Assembly: GCA_018668795.1 (NCBI GenBank)
Contig: JABJBD010000132.1
Location: forward strand, 1 to 11,845
DNA: 11,845 bases
Reading direction: 5' to 3'
Origin: Candidatus Puniceispirillum sp.
GTDB taxonomy: Bacteria; Pseudomonadota; Alphaproteobacteria; Puniceispirillales; Puniceispirillaceae
Below, piece by piece: positions 7,441 to 11,845 of the stretch. Both the position numbers and the translations under genes were made by a program. The notes beneath the pieces were generated by a model. It did not search any database. It worked only from the letters and a program-made list of their open reading frames with translations, and was not told the DNA's origin. Position 1 is the first letter of the stretch, and the number at the start of each line of letters is the position of its first letter.

Positions 7441-7551
7441 CACATAAATTCGCCACAACATTTACGCGAAAATGTCACAGCGCTGCCCTTTTTGCGCCGT
7501 TATTGCCGCCTAATTTTTACCTGTCACCGGTGTTGGCCTGTCATCACCCAC

Positions 7552-7581
7552 TTGCAGGCTGACCCGATGACACATTGTAAT
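7552..7581 (+). promoter_or_regulatory. Candidate promoter of the EF-hand gene
   Basis: TTGCAG (7552-7557) and TGTAAT (7576-7581) are separated by 18 bases, placing the transcript start about 20 bases before the ATG at 7607. An AGGA ribosome binding site (7597-7600) is 6 bases before that ATG. Just upstream lie an 8-bp palindrome CACCGGTG (7525-7532) and two direct CCTGTCA copies (7520-7526 and 7537-7543) spaced 17 bases apart, which could be regulator half-sites. Confidence 0.4.
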
Positions 7582-7606
7582 TTTAACCATATCGACAGGA
7601 CATATT

Positions 7607-8005
7607 ATGAAAAATTTAAAGCTCCCCATTGTTCTTGGCGTTGGGTTACTTGTTTCGGGCGGTCTTGTTGCTGGCCTCGCAACAGCAGGTGACCGTGGCT
7701 TTGGCAAAGGTAAACATCACGGCTTGTTTATGGCCAAAAAAATCGACATAAATAATGACGGCAATGTCAGCCGTGACGAAATGCTAGCACGCCAGAAAAA
7801 TCATTTCGACATGCTTGATACCGATAAAGACGGCATGATCGCCCCCGCCGAATATAACGCCAAGATGGTTGCCATGTTTGAAAAGCTGGATACGAACGCC
7901 GACGGTTTGCTACAGCCTGACGAATTGCCACGGCATCATCGCCATAAATATCATGGCAAGCACAAGCATGACCGTTCACATGGTACCGACGCGTCTGAAA
8001 GCTAG
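7607..8005 (+). CDS. Exported EF-hand calcium-binding protein with His-rich tail
   Basis: This 132-residue protein carries a Sec-type signal peptide: Lys2/Lys5, a hydrophobic stretch from about 6 to 25, and an ATA|G cleavage site after residue 27. The mature protein is therefore probably periplasmic. It has three EF-hand loops at 47-58, 71-82 and 95-106. Each has Asp at position 1, Asp/Asn at 3, Asp at 5, Gly at 6 and Glu at 12, so all three should bind calcium. The tail from 110 to 125 holds seven histidines among 16 residues, which suggests an additional transition-metal site. Proteins of this kind are usually annotated as EF-hand domain proteins of unknown role; buffering or sensing of divalent metal at the cell envelope is an inference. 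The gene stands alone, divergent from the AroE-like gene and convergent with msrB. A good ribosome binding site supports the start. Confidence 0.85.
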   Translation: MKNLKLPIVLGVGLLVSGGLVAGLATAGDRGFGKGKHHGLFMAKKIDINNDGNVSRDEMLARQKNHFDMLDTDKDGMIAPAEYNAKMVAMFEKLDTNADGLLQPDELPRHHRHKYHGKHKHDRSHGTDASES

Positions 8006-8021
8006 TTGCCATTTTGCCATT
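8006..8021. repeat. Tandem 8-base direct repeat after the EF-hand stop
   Basis: TTGCCATT occurs twice in succession immediately after the TAG stop (8006-8013, 8014-8021). The second copy also forms a short GCCAT/ATGGC hairpin (8016-8020 and 8026-8030). No function is evident; replication slippage could explain it. Confidence 0.5.
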
Positions 8022-8044
8022 TTACATGGCGCCAACCAACCAAG

Positions 8045-8082
8045 GTCTTTAGCCTTATTCCCCTCTGATAGTGGCTAAAGAC
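8045..8082. repeat. Perfect 10-bp inverted repeat between convergent genes
   Basis: GTCTTTAGCC (8045-8054) pairs perfectly with GGCTAAAGAC (8073-8082) across an 18-base loop. It sits in the 171-base gap between the stops of the EF-hand gene and msrB, where a bidirectional terminator would be expected. Neither side has the T-run of an intrinsic terminator, so an RNA-stabilising or Rho-assisted 3' hairpin, or a protein site, is equally possible. Confidence 0.55.
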
Positions 8083-8087
8083 AACGC

Positions 8088-8147
8088 AACGCGCACCGCC
8101 GTTTTCTCCCCGGCTAAAAGCGACATGACGTTACGCTGGTGCGCGTT
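8088..8147. repeat. Second perfect 10-bp inverted repeat, 40-base loop
   Basis: AACGCGCACC (8088-8097) pairs perfectly with GGTGCGCGTT (8138-8147). The GC-rich arms start 5 bases after the first inverted repeat ends, so the convergent gap can fold into two consecutive hairpins. The loop includes another GGCTAAA (8112-8118), echoing the arm of the first repeat, so alternative pairings are possible. Confidence 0.5.
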
Positions 8148-8176
8148 CGCTTCCCAAAACATCACATATCTGGCAG

Positions 8177-8587
8177 CTATTCGTCGCGACCGTCTTTATC
8201 AACAAAATCCAGCGACGCTGAATTGATGCAATAGCGCAAGCCCGTCGGTTGCGGCCCATCGGGAAATACGTGACCAAGATGCGCATCGCACTGGTTACAA
8301 TGCACTTCGGTACGCCGCATAAAGAAACTGCGATCTTCGGTCTCGCCGACAGCACCATTTTCGGCAGGTTGGTAAAAGCTAGGCCAGCCGCTACCTGATT
8401 CAAATTTCGTGTCACTCTCGAATAGCTCAGCACCACAACATATACAGTGATAAATACCATCTGCGTGATTATCGCATAACGCTCCGGTAAAGGCGCGTTC
8501 AGTGCCATGTTCGCGGGTTACGTGAAACTGCTCTTCGGTCAGTATATCGCGCCATTCGGCATCAGTTTTGATAATTTTGTCAGACAT
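8177..8587 (-). CDS. msrB: Peptide-methionine (R)-S-oxide reductase MsrB
   Basis: MsrB repairs the R epimer of methionine sulfoxide in proteins. The 136-residue protein covers the complete domain. The structural zinc site is formed by Cys48 and Cys51 (HCICCGAELF) and Cys97 and Cys100 (CNQC). The substrate region FESGSGWPSF is at 62-71, followed downstream by HLGHVFPDGP. The catalytic cysteine is Cys120 in RYCINSASL. No signal peptide is present, so it is cytoplasmic. A GGAG ribosome binding site lies 8 bases before the ATG. It is the last of four minus-strand genes but is separated from the molybdenum enzyme gene by a 55-base gap with an AT-rich dyad, so it may have its own control. Confidence 0.95.
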   Translation of the reverse strand: MSDKIIKTDAEWRDILTEEQFHVTREHGTERAFTGALCDNHADGIYHCICCGAELFESDTKFESGSGWPSFYQPAENGAVGETEDRSFFMRRTEVHCNQCDAHLGHVFPDGPQPTGLRYCINSASLDFVDKDGRDE

Positions 8588-8613
8588 AAATCTTGCTCCG
8601 GTTAAAACGCCCC

Positions 8614-8645
8614 TAATATTACTCTTACTATTAACTGTAATATTA
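8614..8645. promoter_or_regulatory. AT-rich perfect 9-bp inverted repeat upstream of msrB
   Basis: TAATATTAC (8614-8622) and GTAATATTA (8637-8645) are perfect inverted arms with a 14-base loop. The right arm includes the stop codon of the molybdenum enzyme gene, and the element ends 26 bases before the msrB ATG. With no GC in most of the stem, it is a poor terminator and a better candidate operator or promoter element for msrB. Confidence 0.45.
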
Positions 8646-10955
8646 TACGTCCGCTATATTATGTGTTTCCATCGCCTGCCATATTGATGCTGGTGTGGCA
8701 GGCATATCTATATGGGGTATCGACAACGCATTACAAATAGCCGAAATGATCGCATGTGGCGCACCAATAGCACCAGATTGCCCCGCGCCCTTTACGCCCA
8801 GCACATTATTCAGACAGGGCGTGTTACGCATGCTGATATCCAGCATCGGAATCTGGTCTGCACGCGGCAATGTATAATCCATCAATGACCCTGACAGAAG
8901 CTGTCCTTGATCGTCATAGACAACATGCTCATAAAGCGCCTGTCCTATGCCCTGAACGATCCCGCCTTGTATCTGCCCTTCCAGCATGATGGGGTTGATA
9001 ACGACACCAAAATCATTAACACAGGTAAAGCGATCAAGCTTTACCGTACAGGTTGCTGGATCAATGTCCACCTCGGCAATATGGCACCCATAGGGATAGC
9101 TGGGGCCTTCACTGGCATAAGGCTGGATCGTATTCAGCCTATGTTCAGACGCGTCATCCGCAAATGCAATAACAACATCCTCAAGCGTGATCGAACGGTT
9201 GCTGGCCTTATCGGCAAAAATACCATCGTCAAAAACCAGATTATCTTCCGCACAATCCAGCTTTTGCGCTGCCATAGGACGCGCCAGCTCAATAATGGCG
9301 CCCGACGCCTTGGCGGCGGCTGAACCAATCAGCACCGTCATGCGCGCACCGCCTGTTGTGCCTTCGGGCATTGTTGACGAATCCCCCTGCTGTATGGTGA
9401 TTTTATCAGCATCATAGCCAAGATTGTCAGACAGGATCTGGGTCAAAGTCATTCTGTGTCCCTGTCCGTTACATTGCTGTGATGCCAGTACCGTCATATG
9501 GCCATTGGCCGCAAAACTTATATGCACACCGCCATCACTGCCATCGCCGCTTTTTTCCAGATACATCCCAAGACCGATACCACGATTCAGCCCCTTGGCA
9601 TGGGCCGCATCGCGCCGCGCCGCAAACCCGTCCCAATCGGCACGTTGCAATGCTGCTTCAAACAAGGCAGGCATATCACCGCTATCAATGGTGATACCAA
9701 CCGCCATCGGATAGGGCATCTGATCTGCTTTGATAAGATTGCGCCGCCGCACATCAACGCGGCTTATACCTGTCACCATCGCGATATGATCCATCAGCCG
9801 TTCCAGTGCGTAAATCAATTCGGGCCGACCCGCACCTCGATAGGCATCGATAGCAGGCGTATTTGTCACCACTCCACGCACATGCAGGCTTGCCACTGGA
9901 ATATCATAGGTGCCTGTGAGTGCCGAATTGGCCGAAATCGTCGGTATTGCCGTTGAAAAGTTTGACAACCATGCGCCCATATTGGCATGCACATCGGCTT
10001 CATAGGCCAGAACGCGGCCAGTGTCGTCAATCACCGCGCGCGCCTTTGTTCGCGTGTCACGCCCTTGAATGTCCGATAGAAACCCATCGGATCGTGGCTG
10101 TTGCCAGCGCACCATACTACCAAGCTTGCGCGCGGCCCAACTCACCAGCACTTGTTCGGGATGCAGAAAAATCTTGAAACCAAAACTGCCACCAACATCG
10201 CCTGTACGCAGACGAACAGCGTCATGTTCCATATGCAACGCATCGGCAATCTGCGTTGATATTGACCGTGCACCTTGCGTCCCACACCAAACAAACAGCG
10301 TATCCTGGTCATCTCCGGGCGCAGCAATAATGGGACGTGTTTCAACCGAATTGACAATAACGCGGCCATTGATCACATCCACCTCGACAATTTTATGCCC
10401 CTTATTTGTTGCGGCGGCAAAACTGGCTTTGGTTGCGTCTGGATCGCCTTTATACCAGTCAAAAGCAATATTTGAGGGGTATTCAGGATATAATTGTGGG
10501 GCACCATCTGCCACCGCGTCATATACATCTGTCACGGCATCCAGCGGATCAAAATCAACCTCGATCAGATCAAGCGCATTATCGGCATGCATCTGGCTAT
10601 CGGCCACTACCATTGCAACAATATCGCCTGCATAGCGGTTTATATCGCGCACCATTGGTGGTTTGGTAACCATAGGCATTGGGCGGTCATCGCTGTTCAC
10701 GACCACATTCTTGCATTCGATCTCGCCAACTTTGTCGGCATCAAGATCCGCCTGCGTTGCCGCCAGCACTACACCCGGCGCGCTTGCCGCGGCACTAACA
10801 TCAATCGATAACAGCTTTGCATGGGCAAAAGGCGCGCGAAGAAAAGCCACACGCAACCCCTCACCTGGCTTTATATCATCAGTATAGACACCAGCTCCGG
10901 TAACCAGTCGATGATCTTCAATACGTGATAGCCCTTGGCCTATTTCAAACTTCAT
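8643..10955 (-). CDS. Molybdenum hydroxylase large subunit (xanthine dehydrogenase/CoxL-like family)
   Basis: This 770-residue protein is the molybdopterin-binding subunit of a xanthine oxidase-family enzyme, which hydroxylates or oxidises small molecules using a molybdenum cofactor. Visible family motifs are GGSFGFK (255-261), AYRGAGRPE (371-379), NGQGH (496-500), GGARMT (535-540), and the cofactor-domain block starting NDFGVVINP with EGQIQGG (647-665). AYRGAGR is the form II CoxL-like version, so it is not a true CO dehydrogenase, which carries AYRCSFR. The near-C-terminal GxGExG motif that supplies the base-catalysis Glu reads GAGQSG, with Gln726. No FAD or iron-sulfur partner subunit lies next to it within the window. 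The start is supported by a strong AGGTGG ribosome binding site. It follows the lipid transferase gene by 30 bases and is probably cotranscribed with it. The substrate is unknown. Confidence 0.9.
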   Translation of the reverse strand: MKFEIGQGLSRIEDHRLVTGAGVYTDDIKPGEGLRVAFLRAPFAHAKLLSIDVSAAASAPGVVLAATQADLDADKVGEIECKNVVVNSDDRPMPMVTKPPMVRDINRYAGDIVAMVVADSQMHADNALDLIEVDFDPLDAVTDVYDAVADGAPQLYPEYPSNIAFDWYKGDPDATKASFAAATNKGHKIVEVDVINGRVIVNSVETRPIIAAPGDDQDTLFVWCGTQGARSISTQIADALHMEHDAVRLRTGDVGGSFGFKIFLHPEQVLVSWAARKLGSMVRWQQPRSDGFLSDIQGRDTRTKARAVIDDTGRVLAYEADVHANMGAWLSNFSTAIPTISANSALTGTYDIPVASLHVRGVVTNTPAIDAYRGAGRPELIYALERLMDHIAMVTGISRVDVRRRNLIKADQMPYPMAVGITIDSGDMPALFEAALQRADWDGFAARRDAAHAKGLNRGIGLGMYLEKSGDGSDGGVHISFAANGHMTVLASQQCNGQGHRMTLTQILSDNLGYDADKITIQQGDSSTMPEGTTGGARMTVLIGSAAAKASGAIIELARPMAAQKLDCAEDNLVFDDGIFADKASNRSITLEDVVIAFADDASEHRLNTIQPYASEGPSYPYGCHIAEVDIDPATCTVKLDRFTCVNDFGVVINPIMLEGQIQGGIVQGIGQALYEHVVYDDQGQLLSGSLMDYTLPRADQIPMLDISMRNTPCLNNVLGVKGAGQSGAIGAPHAIISAICNALSIPHIDMPATPASIWQAMETHNIADV

Positions 10956-10985
10956 ATCGTCCCACCTGCTATTTGGTTCTTCATG

Positions 10986-11624
10986 CTATTTAAATGCGAA
11001 CATCCGGTGCGCATCAGCAATGCGTGTTGCTGTTGTGATCCAGCATAATCCCCCAAAAACCCATGCGAAAACCGCAAAATACGAAGGCATCAATGTCATC
11101 ATACATAAGAGAATGATAGTCTCGGTGCCTTCGGTCAAGCCGCCAAGATGATAGAATGACTTTTTACCACGCACCTCTGTTGATATGCCACGTTTGGCGG
11201 CAATAATGGCAAAGGCCAGAAAGCTGGACGTCGTGCCGACAAAGCTAAACACCAGAAAACACGCCGCCACTGCGTTTGCAGGATCATGCAAGGCAAAGGC
11301 AAAAGGGATCGCACTATAGAAAATAAAATCTAAAACAATATCCAGATAACCTCCAAAATCAGTGATACCTGAACCAGTGATACCTGAAGAACTACTATCC
11401 GAAACTCGCGCCACAGCCCCATCAAGCCCGTCAGCAAGCCTGTTAATCACGATAAAAACCAGGGCAACCATGAACGCGTTAAAGGTGATGCTGATAACAG
11501 CAACCAAACCCATAAAGCCTCCAGTAACTGTCATATGATTAGCCGTAACGCCCCATCGGGCAAGCTGGCGCGCGACGGGCATCATCACAGCATCGACAAC
11601 CGGACGAAGCGTCGCGTCAAACAT
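10986..11624 (-). CDS. CDP-alcohol phosphatidyltransferase family membrane enzyme with expanded catalytic motif
   Basis: Enzymes of this family transfer a phosphatidyl group from CDP-diacylglycerol to an alcohol at the inner membrane. The 212-residue protein has hydrophobic segments near 35-62, 98-115, 119-142 and 168-200. The catalytic signature is present: Asp65, Asp68-Gly69, Ala72-Arg73, then Gly91, Asp95 and Asp99, so all metal and catalytic acidic residues are kept. The spacing between Arg73 and Gly91 is 17 residues, where the family has about 7-8. The extra stretch is Ser/Gly-rich and includes a five-residue repeat (SGITG, SGITD). It differs from the usual PssA and PgsA subfamilies, so the acceptor alcohol is unknown. 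The ATG overlaps the stop of the upstream Psd-like gene (TGATG), implying translational coupling. Confidence 0.85.
   Translation of the reverse strand: MFDATLRPVVDAVMMPVARQLARWGVTANHMTVTGGFMGLVAVISITFNAFMVALVFIVINRLADGLDGAVARVSDSSSSGITGSGITDFGGYLDIVLDFIFYSAIPFAFALHDPANAVAACFLVFSFVGTTSSFLAFAIIAAKRGISTEVRGKKSFYHLGGLTEGTETIILLCMMTLMPSYFAVFAWVFGGLCWITTATRIADAHRMFAFK
11359..11388. repeat. 15-bp tandem duplication inside the phosphatidyltransferase gene
   Basis: Two adjacent 15-base units (11359-11373 and 11374-11388) differ only at their first base and share the 14-mer CAGTGATACCTGAA. The length is a multiple of three, so the frame is kept and five residues are added between the two halves of the catalytic motif. 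A recent slippage-type duplication is the simplest explanation. Confidence 0.9.
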
Positions 11625-11845
11625 CAGCTTGTTGATACAGACTTTGCTCGTGCCTTTGATGCTGGCATGGCGATGATTGTTTCACCTGCCACACAATGCT
11701 GGCCAATAGCGATAGTCGCAACATGGTCAGACGGCACAAACAGATCAATCAGACCTGCCACACGCGACATACCAAAACTGTCACCTGCCACGACATGCTT
11801 GCCTTCGGGCAGACGGCATACAAGCTGGCGCGCGCTGGCTGTTGC
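11624..11845 (-). CDS. Phosphatidylserine decarboxylase-like protein, C-terminal fragment lacking the pyruvoyl Ser (5' end beyond the window)
   Basis: The minus strand is open from the window edge to a TGA at 11624-11626, giving the last 73 residues of a protein with no start inside the window. It matches, from memory and without gaps, the C-terminus of short-type phosphatidylserine decarboxylases. ARQLVC corresponds to ARRIVC, AGDSFG to AGERFG, IDLFVP to VDVYLP, and IGQHCVAGETIIA to LGQxxVAGETVxA. Psd proenzymes cleave themselves at a Gly-Ser bond in RFGSRVD, and the Ser becomes the pyruvoyl cofactor. Here that segment reads RVAGLID (fragment residues 28-34), so the Gly-Ser is Ala30-Gly31. 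It would be expected not to self-process in the normal way. The stop overlaps the next gene's ATG by one base. The neighbouring CDP-alcohol transferase supports a phospholipid role, but the fragment is short and the call is provisional. Confidence 0.6.
   Translation of the reverse strand, partial: ATASARQLVCRLPEGKHVVAGDSFGMSRVAGLIDLFVPSDHVATIAIGQHCVAGETIIAMPASKARAKSVSTS

Noticed and set aside
8045..8082. A classical intrinsic terminator between the EF-hand gene and msrB
   Set aside because: The stem is good, but neither strand has a T-run after it and the 18-base loop is long.
8907..9956. Several 76-152 codon plus-strand frames opposite the molybdenum enzyme gene
   Set aside because: They mirror a long, well-conserved coding sequence and carry no recognisable motif.
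10986..11624. Naming the phosphatidyltransferase pssA or pgsA
   Set aside because: The sequence around the catalytic motif and the N-terminus does not match either subfamily as I know them, so only the superfamily is safe.

Overview
The window looks like a chromosomal stretch from an alphaproteobacterium. The strongest marker is GcrA, a cell-cycle regulator essentially confined to that class. The ParE, RhlE, PepN and MsrB proteins all read as ordinary alphaproteobacterial versions. Base composition is moderate, near 48% GC by eye. A marine lineage such as SAR116 would fit, but that is a guess. There are no tRNAs, rRNAs, insertion sequences, CRISPR arrays or phage genes, and no intergenic stretch exceeds about 250 bases.

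Layout, left to right. The C-terminal half of parE (+) runs into an alpha/beta hydrolase (-), and their stop codons overlap by 4 bases. A divergent promoter region follows, then the DEAD-box helicase rhlE (+), which ends 8 bases from the convergent gene pepN (-). Upstream of pepN on the same strand, only 3 bases away, is gcrA, so gcrA-pepN is probably one transcript. Its apparent promoter has a -10 box buried in a perfect 14-bp palindrome. Next is an AroE-family dehydrogenase (-) whose shikimate-binding residues are replaced. A 252-base intergenic region with a dyad and a DnaA-box-like site leads to a small exported EF-hand protein (+). The convergent gap after it holds two perfect 10-bp inverted repeats. 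Then come four minus-strand genes in transcription order: a Psd-like C-terminal fragment (cut by the window edge), a CDP-alcohol phosphatidyltransferase, a molybdenum hydroxylase large subunit, and msrB.

The right end is the most unusual part. The edge fragment aligns without gaps to the C-terminus of short-type phosphatidylserine decarboxylases, but the Gly-Ser pair that is cleaved to make the pyruvoyl cofactor is Ala-Gly here. It overlaps by one base (TGATG) with a CDP-alcohol phosphatidyltransferase whose catalytic motif is stretched by about 9-10 residues, partly through a 15-bp tandem duplication. The two look like a translationally coupled, diverged lipid head-group pair. The molybdenum enzyme after them has Gln where the family has its catalytic Glu, and no FAD or iron-sulfur subunit gene lies beside it in the window.

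The remaining genes are housekeeping: chromosome decatenation, RNA remodelling, peptide turnover, methionine sulfoxide repair and cell-cycle transcription. They show no obvious shared pathway beyond the gcrA-pepN and lipid-gene pairings.
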